64,000 nt of DNA from Parvibaculum sp045863935 (GCF_045863935.1 NZ_BTVP01000006.1:1-64000), one strand, 5' to 3'; positions 35,188-43,466 are shown, numbered from the stretch's first letter. Made by a program: numbers and translations. Notes: generated from the sequence alone by a model not told the origin.

Positions 35188-35780
35188 CGAAGAAATTCCG
35201 CCGCGAGTATCGCGTAGAGGAACTCGTCGCGCCACTCGCCCTGAATGTATTTGCTCTGCCGGAACACGCCTTCGCGGCGCATGCCGAGCTTTTCCATCAC
35301 GCGGGCGGACGCCTTGTTGCGCTGGTCGCAGGTCGCGATGATCCGCTGCAGACCGAACTCGCTGAAGCCCGCATGAACGATCATGCGGGCGGCCTCCAGC
35401 GCATATCCCTGTCCCCAGTAGTCCGGGTGCAGCGCGTAGCCGACCTCTCCGGTGAGGTTCTCCCCGTCGCAAAGTTTGAGCCCCACGCCGCCGATAAGCT
35501 GTTGTCTTGCCCCGCGCCGGCCCTCGCCCTTGCGGATGACCGCAAGGTCGAAATTCTGTCGCGGCTTTTCCTTCTGGTCGTCGAGATAGGCCTGGATCGT
35601 CTGCTTGCTCTGCAGCGGCGTGTTGGGACCCCAGACAAGGAACCGCGTCACCTCATCGAGCGAGGAATAGGCGTGTACGGCCTCGAAATCCCGCGCGACG
35701 AAATCGCGGAGAAGGAGGCGCGGCGTTTCGAGCGGAAGGGCGAGCGTCGGTTCGTCAACGCTCCGGCGCCGCATCTTCAT
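35184..35780 (-). CDS. GNAT N-acetyltransferase, RimJ/RimL-like
   Basis: A 198-aa acetyltransferase: LETPRLLLRDFVARDFEAVHAY at the N-terminus, GEVGYALHPDYWGQGYALEAAR (acetyl-CoA P-loop region, GQGYA) near residue 117, and RIIATCDQRNKASARVMEKLGMRREG near 145. Members acetylate ribosomal protein N-termini or small amines. Its ATG overlaps the stop of the upstream Spx/ArsC-like gene by 4 bases, so the two are translationally coupled. It is tail-to-tail with the TusA-like gene, with stop codons overlapping. Confidence 0.9.
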   Translation of the reverse strand: MKMRRRSVDEPTLALPLETPRLLLRDFVARDFEAVHAYSSLDEVTRFLVWGPNTPLQSKQTIQAYLDDQKEKPRQNFDLAVIRKGEGRRGARQQLIGGVGLKLCDGENLTGEVGYALHPDYWGQGYALEAARMIVHAGFSEFGLQRIIATCDQRNKASARVMEKLGMRREGVFRQSKYIQGEWRDEFLYAILAAEFLR

Positions 35781-36136
35781 TTGCCGGCCGCCTTCAGAAC
35801 GGCCTCCTTTTGCGGGTCGCGAAAGCCGGCGACCACCTCCCCCTTGCCGAAATCGAAGACGGGACGCTTGATGAGCGCCGGGTGCTCGGCCATGAGGACG
35901 ACCGCCTCAACTTCGCTTACATCGGCCTTCTGCGTGTCGGGCAGGCCGCGCCAGGTGGTTCCGGCCTTGTTGAGAAGTGTCTCCCAGCCCGCGGATTTGG
36001 CGAAGCGCTTCACTTCGGCGAGCTTGATACCGTCGGCGCGCAGGTCGTGGAACCTGTGGGGAATGCCTTCCGCCTCAAGCCATTTGAGCGCCTTGCGGCA
36101 GGTATCGCAGTTCTTCAGCCCGTAAACGGTCAGCAC
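35777..36136 (-). CDS. ArsC/Spx family protein (YffB-like)
   Basis: A 119-aa thioredoxin-fold protein with the CxxC pair in YGLKNCDTCRKALKWL and family segments LVNKAGTTWRGL-like (LLNKAGTTWRGLP) and LIKRPVFDFGKGEVVAGF. The length and start fit the YffB/ArsC-like group, which includes glutathione-dependent reductases. The GTG at 36136 (VLTVYGLK) is chosen, with AAAGGG about 9 bases upstream; a TTG start 60 bases earlier would add an unlikely Ala/Pro leader. It overlaps the GNAT gene by 4 bases. Confidence 0.85.
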   Translation of the reverse strand: MLTVYGLKNCDTCRKALKWLEAEGIPHRFHDLRADGIKLAEVKRFAKSAGWETLLNKAGTTWRGLPDTQKADVSEVEAVVLMAEHPALIKRPVFDFGKGEVVAGFRDPQKEAVLKAAGK

Positions 36137-36226
36137 CGGCCCATTCCCTTTCAGTCTCGCTGTCGCGAGCATAGCGGGGGACGGGGCCGGTGCCAAAATC
36201 CGGAAGAGATATGCCTTGTCAGGCGA

Positions 36227-37030
36227 TCAGGCGGCCTGCTTTTGCTGCTGCTCGGCCCGCATGGCCTTGAAGGCCGCTTCGGCCGCCAGGGAATGAGGCT
36301 CGGCTTCGCGATAGGCCTTGGGGTCTTCGATCTTGAGAAGCGCGCGAACTTCCGACAGCGGCTTCGATAGCATCGCTTCCCAATCCGTCTCGGGGAGCCA
36401 GGCAGCACGCTTGCCGTTCCTGAAACCTTCGCGAACGATACGCCAGGCATCCACCTGCGGGAGGTTCTTGCGGGTAATCCGCGCGCCGACGAGAACGATG
36501 AAGCCGATGCCGCGATTGCGCGTCTGCGCGTAGGTAAAGGCAAGAAGCGCAAGCTCGCCAAGACCGTCGCGGCCATAGCCGGTGCTCACATGCCAGAGGT
36601 CATGCTGGTCGCGGAGACGGTAACCGAAGATGCGCTCTGCTTCTGTGCGGTCGTCGCGCTCGGGAATCACTTCACTGGCGGCAACGAGGCCATCCGCCGT
36701 GAGGTTCTCTTCGGCCATGAACTCATAATACGTGTGGCCGAGCGTGCCCTCCGGCAGGCTTGAGAGATAGTCGCGATCGCTGAGGGCGGTGATGAGATTG
36801 CGCTTCTCGGCGAGAATGCGCTGCCCGGTCTCCGTCTTCACGAAGCGCTGGAACTGCCGGTCGTTGGCGCCGCCCGACAGGGCGTCGATGATCCTGAAGA
36901 CCTGGCTCGTATCTTCCTTGTCGGCGATGAGTGCCCGGATCGCGCGCAGAGCCTTGAGCGGCTGAATGCGCTTGCGCTTCCGTTTCGCCACAAGCTTGCC
37001 GTCAAACTCTGTTGGGCTTGCAATCGTCAT
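36227..37030 (-). CDS. coq4: ubiquinone biosynthesis protein Coq4
   Basis: A 267-aa Coq4-family protein. It carries the metal motif HDLWH followed by 11 residues and Glu (HDLWHVSTGYGRDGLGE), the family HDxxH-x11-E signature, near residues 143-159. PEGTLGHTYYEFM and the ending DAWRIVREGFRNGKRA are also typical. Coq4 acts in ring modification (C1 decarboxylation/hydroxylation) during ubiquinone synthesis. Compared with eukaryotic Coq4 it has no targeting peptide. It is divergent from a TetR gene; a TGACA/TGTCA palindrome lies in the gap. Confidence 0.88.
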   Translation of the reverse strand: MTIASPTEFDGKLVAKRKRKRIQPLKALRAIRALIADKEDTSQVFRIIDALSGGANDRQFQRFVKTETGQRILAEKRNLITALSDRDYLSSLPEGTLGHTYYEFMAEENLTADGLVAASEVIPERDDRTEAERIFGYRLRDQHDLWHVSTGYGRDGLGELALLAFTYAQTRNRGIGFIVLVGARITRKNLPQVDAWRIVREGFRNGKRAAWLPETDWEAMLSKPLSEVRALLKIEDPKAYREAEPHSLAAEAAFKAMRAEQQQKQAA

Positions 37031-37095
37031 GGGTTATGTCCCGTTGCTATACTGAGCCTGCTGCCGCCAGCCTTGGATGGTTATATAGCCAGTAC

Positions 37096-37109
37096 TGACA
37101 TTCTTGTCA
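37096..37109. promoter_or_regulatory. palindrome TGACATTCTTGTCA between coq4 and tetR
   Basis: A TGACA arm, 4-base spacer TTCT and TGTCA arm form an exact inverted repeat 66 bases upstream of coq4 and 30 upstream of the TetR start. It is a candidate operator for the adjacent TetR protein, controlling itself and perhaps coq4. Confidence 0.45.
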
Positions 37110-37138
37110 ATATTAGAGCGGCATGATAGGAGTATCGT

Positions 37139-37822
37139 GTGTCCAGCGTTGCAAAAAATTCCGCCGCGGCCAGCGCCGCAGCCCCCGAAACGGCCGAAAA
37201 GCCGGCTGCAAAGCGGGTCCGCAGGACGGCGGAGGAAGCCCGCCGCCTGATCCTCGATGCCGCGGAAGCCCGCCTTGCGAAACAGGGGCCCGAAGGGCTC
37301 AGGCTTCAGGACATCGCGCGGGACGTCGGTATTTCGCATCCCGCCATCCTTCATCACTTCGAGAGCCGGGAAGGTCTCGTCCGCGCGCTTATCGCGCGCG
37401 CCAATACGCAGCTCAGGGACAGGCTGCTTGGCGCGCTCGGCAGCGACCATCCAAGCCAGGACGCCGCCGACCATATCGGCCATGTCTTCGAGGCGCTGAG
37501 CGACAGGGGCACAGCGCGGCTCCTGTCCTGGTTGCTGCTCACCGGCCGTGCCACCGAACAGTCGGACGCGCACAATGTCATGGGCGAAATCGTCGACGTG
37601 CTCCAGGCCCGCCGCGAGGAATATTCGAAGGAGAAAGGAAAGCCTGCGCCCGACAAGGAGGACACGCTCTTTGTCGCCATGCTGACGGCAAACGCGGCCT
37701 TCGGCGAAGCGATCGTCGGACGCCAGCTCGCCGAAGCAACGGGTCTCGATCAGGACGGCATCAAACGTTTCCGCGCCTGGTTCGCCAAGCTTCTGAACGA
37801 TCACCTCGAAGACAAGCGCTAA
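37139..37822 (+). CDS. TetR family transcriptional regulator (1)
   Basis: A 227-aa regulator starting at GTG with AGGAG six bases upstream. After a 30-residue Ala/Lys-rich leader, the HTH is GLRLQDIARDVGISHPAILHHFESREGLVRAL near residues 58-90. The effector domain follows. It is divergent from coq4 and convergent, with a 4-base overlap, with another TetR gene. Its target is probably its own promoter plus coq4 via the palindrome between them (inference). Confidence 0.87.
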   Translation: MSSVAKNSAAASAAAPETAEKPAAKRVRRTAEEARRLILDAAEARLAKQGPEGLRLQDIARDVGISHPAILHHFESREGLVRALIARANTQLRDRLLGALGSDHPSQDAADHIGHVFEALSDRGTARLLSWLLLTGRATEQSDAHNVMGEIVDVLQARREEYSKEKGKPAPDKEDTLFVAMLTANAAFGEAIVGRQLAEATGLDQDGIKRFRAWFAKLLNDHLEDKR

Positions 37823-38448
37823 CGCGCCTTGCGCTTCAGCAATCCACGCATCAGATCGACAAGCCTTTCGGAGTCGATCTCCGGGCGCACGATGCGCGCC
37901 ACCATGATCCCGTCGAGGAAAACCGAGACGAGACGCGCGAGATCTTCAGCCTCGCCGGATGCAGCTCCCTCCTCGCCAAGCGCATGCGCGATGAGCCCGG
38001 TCTCGGTCTCGTAGAAACGGGCAATCGCGGCATCGGTCTGCGCCGAGCGCTGGCCGGAATGGGCATAGTCGAGGATAATCTTGAGAAAGCGGGTAATCTC
38101 GCCGAACAGGAGAAGATTGCTCGAGAGCCACGCATCGAGATCGTCGATCCCGCCCTTTTCCTTCTTGATCTCGTCATAGGCGGCAAGGGCGTCGGCGAGT
38201 GCCTTGCGCACGACGAACTGGAAGAGGTCGTCCTTGTCCTCGAAATAGTAATAGATGAGGGCGGGGTTGATGCCCGCCGCTTCGCCAAGCTCCTTGTTCG
38301 AAACAGCTGCAACACCAGACCGTGAAAAAAGCTCGAGCGCCGCTGCGGCGATCGCATCCCGCTTCGCTTCGTTAGGCCCTTCCGTGGCCGGTCTTCCCAC
38401 CTTGCGCGCAGGCTTCTTGCCGTCCTGCCGCCTGTCTCCTTCCGTCAC
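37819..38448 (-). CDS. TetR family transcriptional regulator (2), end of the GS-III/creatininase operon
   Basis: A 209-aa TetR-type repressor with HTH VAAVSNKELGEAAGINPALIYYYFEDKDDLF near residues 45-76 after a basic leader (KKPARKVGRP). The GTG start at 38448 overlaps the stop of the creatininase gene (ATGTGA), implying coupling; an in-frame ATG 39 bases upstream is less likely. It is the third gene of the operon 37819-40633. The 26-bp palindrome upstream of that operon is its most likely operator. Confidence 0.87.
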   Translation of the reverse strand: MTEGDRRQDGKKPARKVGRPATEGPNEAKRDAIAAAALELFSRSGVAAVSNKELGEAAGINPALIYYYFEDKDDLFQFVVRKALADALAAYDEIKKEKGGIDDLDAWLSSNLLLFGEITRFLKIILDYAHSGQRSAQTDAAIARFYETETGLIAHALGEEGAASGEAEDLARLVSVFLDGIMVARIVRPEIDSERLVDLMRGLLKRKAR

Positions 38449-39212
38449 ATCTGACCGCCTTTCACGGGTTCGGGAATCTCCGGCCAAACTTCACCTTCAG
38501 CCTGCTCCAGCAGCTTTTCGAAATCGCGGATGATCGTATCGAGCATCTCTCTACCAAGACTAGCAGAGGATTCGCTCGGCCGCCCCACGACGCCGTTCTT
38601 CGTGACGGCGGGCATGGCATAGCGCCAGACCAAGCCAACGGTCACGTCTTCCACATCCTCTGCCCTGTCCATCTCGACGCACTCCGGATCGAGCGCCAGC
38701 ACCATCGACGTCTCGGCAACATTCGCATGGATGTCGGCCGCATCGAGCGTGTAGAGCCGCAAGGCTTCCTCCGAAATCTCCCAGAGCCCCCGCGTCGCGA
38801 AGCGTGCCTGCGGATACTTGTAGCGCAGCCGCAGGATGGCGCTTTCGATGGAGGGCCCATTCGTTGCGTGGCCGGAGATGAAGATGAGACGGTCGATGCC
38901 GTTCGCATCGACCGCCCAGGAGGCGACCTCGCAGAGAACAGCCGTCAGCGTCTCCGGCGACAGCGAAAGCGTTCCCGGCCATACATCCGAATGGCCGAAG
39001 GAGCAGCCATAGGGAATGGCGGGCAACATCAGCACGTTTCGCCGGCGGCAGGCTTCCCCGCAGATCGCTTCGGCAAGCATCGTATCCGTGCCGGTCGCAA
39101 GATGCGGCCCGTGCTGCTCCGTCGCGCCGATCGGCAGGACCGCGATGGTGCGGCCCTTGGCGGAAATCGCCTCGCCCACCTTCGGTCCCGTCGATCTCGC
39201 CCAGGATGTCAT
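38445..39212 (-). CDS. creatininase/MftE-family amidohydrolase
   Basis: A 255-aa protein of the creatininase family. It has the metal and active-site motif PIGATEQHGPHLATGTD near residue 28, PYGCSFGHSD near 70 and SGHATNGPS near 115, where the family usually has NGHGGN, so two positions are altered (His kept). The family includes creatininase, MftE peptidase and 3-dehydro-type amide hydrolases, acting on cyclic or peptide amides. It follows the glutamine-synthetase-like gene by 26 bases and overlaps the TetR gene. GGAG precedes the ATG at 39212. The natural amide is unknown; a gamma-glutamyl amide made by the neighbour is a reasonable idea. Confidence 0.82.
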   Translation of the reverse strand: MTSWARSTGPKVGEAISAKGRTIAVLPIGATEQHGPHLATGTDTMLAEAICGEACRRRNVLMLPAIPYGCSFGHSDVWPGTLSLSPETLTAVLCEVASWAVDANGIDRLIFISGHATNGPSIESAILRLRYKYPQARFATRGLWEISEEALRLYTLDAADIHANVAETSMVLALDPECVEMDRAEDVEDVTVGLVWRYAMPAVTKNGVVGRPSESSASLGREMLDTIIRDFEKLLEQAEGEVWPEIPEPVKGGQM

Positions 39213-39238
39213 GGCGCTTCTCCGTTGCCGACCGCGGT

Positions 39239-40633
39239 TCAAACGAAAGTGAGAAAGCGGTCGCGCTCGCTTTTCGTCACCATGTAGAACTGCGCATCCC
39301 ACTCTTTGCGCTTCTGCGCGACGAAGATGTCCACGAACTCTTCACCAAACACACTGCGCGCGAAATCGCTTTCCTCCAGCGCGTCGGATGCTTCGAGGAG
39401 CGTGCGCGGCAGGCGGCGCATGTTGCGCCCGCGCGAACGAACGTCGCGTGCAAGATAGAGATTGTCGTTGAGCGGCTGGCCCGGATCGGCTTTTCGCTCC
39501 AGACCATCGAGACCCGCATAGAGGCTGAGCGCGGCAGAGAGATAGAAATTGGCGCTCATGTCCGGCGCGCGGTTCTCGATGCAGGGGCGGTTCATCGGCA
39601 GCCGCAGCATGGCGGAGCGGTTGTTGCGGCCATAGGCCTGCAGCACCGGCGCCCAGGACATGTCGGGCATGTCGCCCTGCGCGATGAGACCCTTGTAGGA
39701 ATTGTAGCTCGGGCATGTGAAAGCGCAGAGCGCCTGCGCATGTTCGAGGAGCCCGGCTGCGAAATGAAGCGTCTCGTCCGTCGCATCAAGCCCGTAGCTC
39801 CGCGCAAGCTCGCCCACGGGGCGCACCGACGCATCAAACAGGTTTTCTCTCGTGTCCATATCCATCAGCGACATGTTGTGATGCGCACCGGAACGAAAGT
39901 CGTTGCTGAAAGGCTTCGGCATGAAGCTCGCCACCGCCCCATGCTTGCGCGCTATGCTTTTCACCATGAAGCGGAAGAAAGTGAGCCGGTCGGCCGTCGT
40001 CAATGCGTCCGTATAGCCGAAATCGATTTCGAACTGACCGTGTCCGCCCTCCTGGTCGAAAGAATAGAGCCCCCATCCCAGCCCCTCGACATAACGCGTC
40101 AGCTCTTCGAGGAAGGGACCGGCAAGTGAAATCTGGTTGAGATCGTAAGCAGGCGTCGGCCCATGGAAGGTTTCGCCCTGCAACGGGGCAAGCGTGTCGC
40201 CCTCGCGCCGAAGCACATAGAATTCGGGCTCAATGCCGAGATTGAAGATGAGCTTCTTCGCCGCAGCTTTTTCCGAGGCGCGCTTGAGGATCACCCGGCT
40301 GCAATTAGCGTAGGGTTGCCCGTGGAAATGCATGTCCGAGGCGAACCAGCAATAGCGCTTGTCCCAGGGCAGGATCGTGGCGCTGGCGAGGTCGGGCACG
40401 GCAGCGCATTCGTCGAAGTGCGGACCGACGAGGCCCATGCCTTCGAGCGCACCGACCGTGAACAGTTCGGAGCCGCCCATCATGTGCGCGAGATGGCTCA
40501 CCGGCACGCATTTCGTCTTGGAGACGCCGTGAACATCCACATAGGTGGCGTAGCAATATTCGACGCCCTCGCTCGCGAGCTTTTTCTGAAGCTCCTTCGC
40601 CAGCTCCCCGTTCACCTGGATATTGTCGGTCAT
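39239..40633 (-). CDS. type III glutamine-synthetase-like enzyme (GlnT/gamma-glutamylamide synthetase type)
   Basis: A 464-aa protein of the glutamine synthetase superfamily. The N-terminal beta-grasp reads YCYATYVDVHGVSKTKCVPV; catalytic segments include LGIEPEFYVLR near residue 135, FDQEGGHGQFEI near 205, SGAHHNMSL near 255 and the arginine region NRSAMLRLPMNRPCIENRAPD near 335. Length and sequence fit the GlnT/type III group, whose members include gamma-glutamylmethylamide synthetase. These ligate glutamate and ammonia or an amine using ATP. Start MTDNIQ at 40633 with GAGAGG upstream; other in-frame ATGs at 40651 and 40690. It heads an operon with a creatininase-like protein and a TetR. 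Confidence 0.85.
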   Translation of the reverse strand: MTDNIQVNGELAKELQKKLASEGVEYCYATYVDVHGVSKTKCVPVSHLAHMMGGSELFTVGALEGMGLVGPHFDECAAVPDLASATILPWDKRYCWFASDMHFHGQPYANCSRVILKRASEKAAAKKLIFNLGIEPEFYVLRREGDTLAPLQGETFHGPTPAYDLNQISLAGPFLEELTRYVEGLGWGLYSFDQEGGHGQFEIDFGYTDALTTADRLTFFRFMVKSIARKHGAVASFMPKPFSNDFRSGAHHNMSLMDMDTRENLFDASVRPVGELARSYGLDATDETLHFAAGLLEHAQALCAFTCPSYNSYKGLIAQGDMPDMSWAPVLQAYGRNNRSAMLRLPMNRPCIENRAPDMSANFYLSAALSLYAGLDGLERKADPGQPLNDNLYLARDVRSRGRNMRRLPRTLLEASDALEESDFARSVFGEEFVDIFVAQKRKEWDAQFYMVTKSERDRFLTFV

Positions 40634-40722
40634 TCCGGAAATCCTCTCCATCGCCCTCAGGCCACGCTGCACAACAAGGGCCCTGCGCACCGCGTCTTCA
40701 GGCCCTGAAGAAGAATGCTATA

Positions 40723-40748
40723 AATTTAATTGACTGGTCAATTAAATT
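40723..40748. promoter_or_regulatory. 26-bp perfect palindrome, likely TetR operator
   Basis: Two 12-base arms, AATTTAATTGAC and its exact complement GTCAATTAAATT, are separated by TG. The TTGAC..GTCAA core is typical of TetR/FadR-like operators. It lies 90 bases upstream of the GS-like gene and 82 upstream of the divergent GNAT gene, next to AT-rich promoter-like DNA in otherwise GC-rich sequence. Probable binder: the TetR encoded at 37819-38448. Confidence 0.8.
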
Positions 40749-40829
40749 ATTCGAGAGACCGGATTGGGTATGATGCTTCCGAACCGGAGAGGTCGCGGAA
40801 GGGCCGCGCTTCGCACCCAAGGCAACAAG

Positions 40830-41336
40830 ATGACGGCACCTTCAATTTCAATACGTCACGCAGAAGAGGCGGACCTTCCCGGCATTCTCGCGATCTACAA
40901 CGATGCTGTCGTGAACACGACGGCGATCTGGAACGAAACGGAATCGGACCTCGAAGGACGCCGTCTCTGGTGGCGTGAGCGCACGTCGCGGGGCTTCCCC
41001 GTACTCGTCGCCGTGGATGAGGAGCGCATTGCCGGCTACGCGACCTTTGGCGACTTCCGCCCGCATGAGGGCTATCGCTTCACCGTCGAAAATTCCATCT
41101 ATGTGCGGGCGGATCTGCGAGGCCGCGGGATCGCCGGATTGATGATGGCGCCGTTGATCGAGGCCGCCGAGACGCTCGGTATGCATGCCATGGTGGCGGG
41201 CATCGAGGCAGGCAACCTCGCCTCCATCCGGCTTCACGAGCGTTTCGGTTTCCGCGAAGTGGCGCGCATGCCGGAAGTGGGCATCAAGTTCGGCCACTGG
41301 CTCGATCTCGTCCTGATGCAGAAAATGCTCGGCTGA
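40830..41336 (+). CDS. GNAT N-acetyltransferase, phosphinothricin/methionine-sulfoximine acetyltransferase-like
   Basis: A 168-aa acetyltransferase. It begins SIRHAEEADLPGILAIYNDAVVNTTAIWNE, the typical PAT/MddA opening. It continues VENSIYVRADLRGRGIAGLMMAPLI (acetyl-CoA loop RGRGIA) and ends VGIKFGHWLDLVLMQK. The group acetylates glutamate analogues such as phosphinothricin and methionine sulfoximine. It is divergent from a glutamine-synthetase-like gene across the 26-bp palindrome, a suggestive pairing since the usual substrates inhibit GS. Start at 40830; an upstream ATG at 40764 is less likely. Confidence 0.88.
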   Translation: MTAPSISIRHAEEADLPGILAIYNDAVVNTTAIWNETESDLEGRRLWWRERTSRGFPVLVAVDEERIAGYATFGDFRPHEGYRFTVENSIYVRADLRGRGIAGLMMAPLIEAAETLGMHAMVAGIEAGNLASIRLHERFGFREVARMPEVGIKFGHWLDLVLMQKMLG

Positions 41337-41353
41337 CGAAAGGAACCTTTCCG

Positions 41354-42125
41354 CTACTGCGCGACGAACCCGCCATCGACCGGAATATTCGCACCGGTCA
41401 TGAAGGATGCCCGGTCCGAACAGAGCCAGACGATCAACTCCGCGACCTCGTCCGGCGTGCCGATCCGCCCGATCGGATGCATCGGTTTCATCAACTCGCG
41501 GCTCGTCGCCTTGCCGCTGGTCGACTGCGCCGCGAGGGAATCGAGCATGCGCGTGTCGATACCGCCGGGACAGACCGAGTTCACGCGAATACCCAGCTTG
41601 CCATATTCAAGCGCCGCATTCTTGGTCAGGCCGTTGACGCCATGCTTGGAGGCAACATAAGGCGCAAGCCCCGGAAAGCCGATGAGCCCGGCAATAGATG
41701 CGAGATTGACGATGGCACCGCTGCCATTCTTCAGCATCTGCCTTATCTCGGATTGCAGACAGAGAAAAACGCCGCGCAGATTGACCGCTATGACACGGTC
41801 GAAATTGTCGAGCGGCTGCTCGGCGAAGGGCACGATTTTGCCCTCGATACCGGCATTGTTGCAGGCGCAGTCGAGACGTCCGAACCGCTCGACCGTCTTT
41901 GCGACCAGAGCATCGACATCTGCAGGATTGGCAACATCCGCCGCCGTGAAGAAGGCGTCACCGCCCTGCTTCCGGATCAGGTCCGCGGTTTCTTCGCCGC
42001 CTTCGACATTAACGTCGGAATACGGCGACTTTGGCTCCCTCCGCGGCAAATTTGAGCGCGGTCGCCCGCCCGATCCCCGCACCCGCGCCCGTCACTATCG
42101 CAACCTTGTCCTGCACCATTCCCAT
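41354..42125 (-). pseudogene. SDR family oxidoreductase, single-base frameshift
   Basis: The N-terminal 35 codons (MGMVQDKVAIVTGAGAGIGRATALKFAAEGAKVAV) run into a stop at 42009. From there the frame must shift by one base, after which SDVNVEGGEETADLIRKQGG continues a normal SDR with NNAG, NLASIAG, YVASK and the ending NIPVDGG. The break lies in the run GGAATACGG at about 42017-42024, where one extra A (plus strand) explains it. Joined, the protein would be about 256 aa. Either the gene is inactive or there is a sequence error; the rest shows no decay. Confidence 0.8.
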
Positions 42126-42277
42126 AACCCGCCCCCCACGATTGCTTCCGAGCTTTTTTCGAGAATGGCTTCGCCGCATGGATCGTTCATTGATCCCGGT
42201 CAAAGACCTTCCCGGCCACAGGCTTTAGAAAAAGACTGCGCAAAGCTCTGCCGTTACTTCCGCAAAGGAGAGAAGCG

Positions 42278-42697
42278 ATGAGAGTCTCAGACGCCATGCA
42301 CAAGACCGTCTCATGGGTATCGCCCAAGACGACCGTCCCCGAGATAGCGAAGATCATGAAGGACAAGGACATCGGCGCCGTGCCGGTGGGCGAAAACGAC
42401 CGGCTGATCGGAATGGTGACCGATCGCGATATCGCGCTCCGGGCCCTTCCGAATGGACGCGACGTCGCGTCCATGACCGCCCGGGACGTGATGACATCCG
42501 GCATCACATGGTGCCGGAGCGAAGACACGCTCGAGGATGCCGTCCACCTGATGGAATCGAAGAAAATCCGCCGCCTGCCGGTCATCGATACCGACAAGCG
42601 GATGGTCGGCATGCTCAGCCTCGGCGACATCTCGCATTCCGCGAGCAAAGCTCTGACCGACGAGTTCGTGAAGGCAGTGAGCGATCACCACGCCTGA
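42278..42697 (+). CDS. CBS-domain-pair protein
   Basis: A 139-aa cytoplasmic protein made of two CBS repeats: residues 1-60 (VSDAMHKTVSWVSPKTTVPEIAKIMKDKDIGAVPV, GMVTDRDIALRA) and 68-130 (ARDVMTSGITWCRSEDTLEDAVHLMESKKIRRLPVID, GMLSLGDISHSA). Such stand-alone pairs usually bind adenosyl nucleotides and regulate partners or respond to stress. AAAGGAGA lies 6-8 bases before the ATG. It stands alone before tRNA-Leu. Ligand unknown. Confidence 0.92.
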   Translation: MRVSDAMHKTVSWVSPKTTVPEIAKIMKDKDIGAVPVGENDRLIGMVTDRDIALRALPNGRDVASMTARDVMTSGITWCRSEDTLEDAVHLMESKKIRRLPVIDTDKRMVGMLSLGDISHSASKALTDEFVKAVSDHHA

Positions 42698-42723
42698 GCC
42701 AGCTCCGGAACCCGGCCGGAGAA

Positions 42724-42809
42724 TGGTGCCCCTGGCCGGACTCGAACCAGCACGTTGTTGCCAACAACAGATTTTGAGTCTGCCGCGTCTACCATTCCGC
42801 CACAGGGGC
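42724..42809 (-). tRNA. tRNA-Leu (anticodon CAA)
   Basis: The minus strand folds into a class II tRNA: 7-bp acceptor stem GCCCCTG/CAGGGGC, discriminator A and encoded CCA, anticodon stem CAGA/TCTG with loop CTCAAAA (anticodon CAA, reads UUG), a long variable arm (TGTTGG, CAACA) and TTCGAGTCC T-loop. Length 86 bases including CCA. Confidence 0.95.
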
Positions 42810-42935
42810 ACTGAAGCGTCGGGCGCGCATCATAATGAGCCCGGGCATGCCTTCAATGGAAAAGAAGGCAGGAGGGGGCCGGCATGCCCGAATGCGGCGA
42901 GAAGGCGCGGGACAGCGGCGGCCCGCCATGCTTGA

Positions 42936-43466
42936 ATGCGCCCCATGCTGGACCGGATAACGTCGAACGCCATCCCCTGGATCCTGATTGCCGCGAGCGC
43001 CGCGGCCATTGGGGGCGCGCTCTTTTTTCAGCACGTGCTGGGCTATGTGCCCTGCTCGCTCTGCTATCTCGGTCGCCAGCCGCACTATTTCGCGATCGGT
43101 GCCGCGCTCATCGCGGGCATCCTCTCACGCGAGGCCAATATCGGCATCGGCGTGCTCTTCTTTCTCGGCCTCTGTGTCGCCGCCTACCTGACGGGGGCGG
43201 GCATCTCCGCCTATCACGCGGGCGTCGAGTATCACTGGTGGGAAGGCCCCGAAACCTGCGCCGGCGGCAGTCTCGTCTCGAACTCTCTCCAGGACCTGCA
43301 GTCCGCGCTTGAAGGCGGTGCGAAGCCGCCGCGCTGCGACGAGGCCGCCTGGTCGCTTTTCGGCGTCTCGCTCGCCGGTTTCAATTTCCTGATTTCGCTG
43401 GTGCTTGCCGGTCTTTCGGCGCTGCCGCTGTGGCGCTACTTCCGAGAGAGCAGAGGAGAAATCTGA
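42936..43466 (+). CDS. dsbB: disulfide bond formation protein DsbB
   Basis: A 176-aa four-helix inner-membrane quinone reductase that reoxidises DsbA. The first redox pair is C40-S-L-C43 in VPCSLCYLGRQPHYF. The second periplasmic loop carries ETCAGG and PPRCDE cysteines, and helices are at about 14-32, 48-65, 70-90 and 140-162. It may start at 42936 or at MLDRI (42945). The stop overlaps the coq7 start as TGATG, so DsbB and quinone synthesis are translationally coupled. Confidence 0.9.
   Translation: MRPMLDRITSNAIPWILIAASAAAIGGALFFQHVLGYVPCSLCYLGRQPHYFAIGAALIAGILSREANIGIGVLFFLGLCVAAYLTGAGISAYHAGVEYHWWEGPETCAGGSLVSNSLQDLQSALEGGAKPPRCDEAAWSLFGVSLAGFNFLISLVLAGLSALPLWRYFRESRGEI

Noticed and set aside
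37819..40633. Mycofactocin cluster suggested by TetR plus creatininase family gene
   Set aside because: No MftA precursor, MftB, radical-SAM MftC or MftD is nearby, and the third gene is a glutamine-synthetase-like enzyme.
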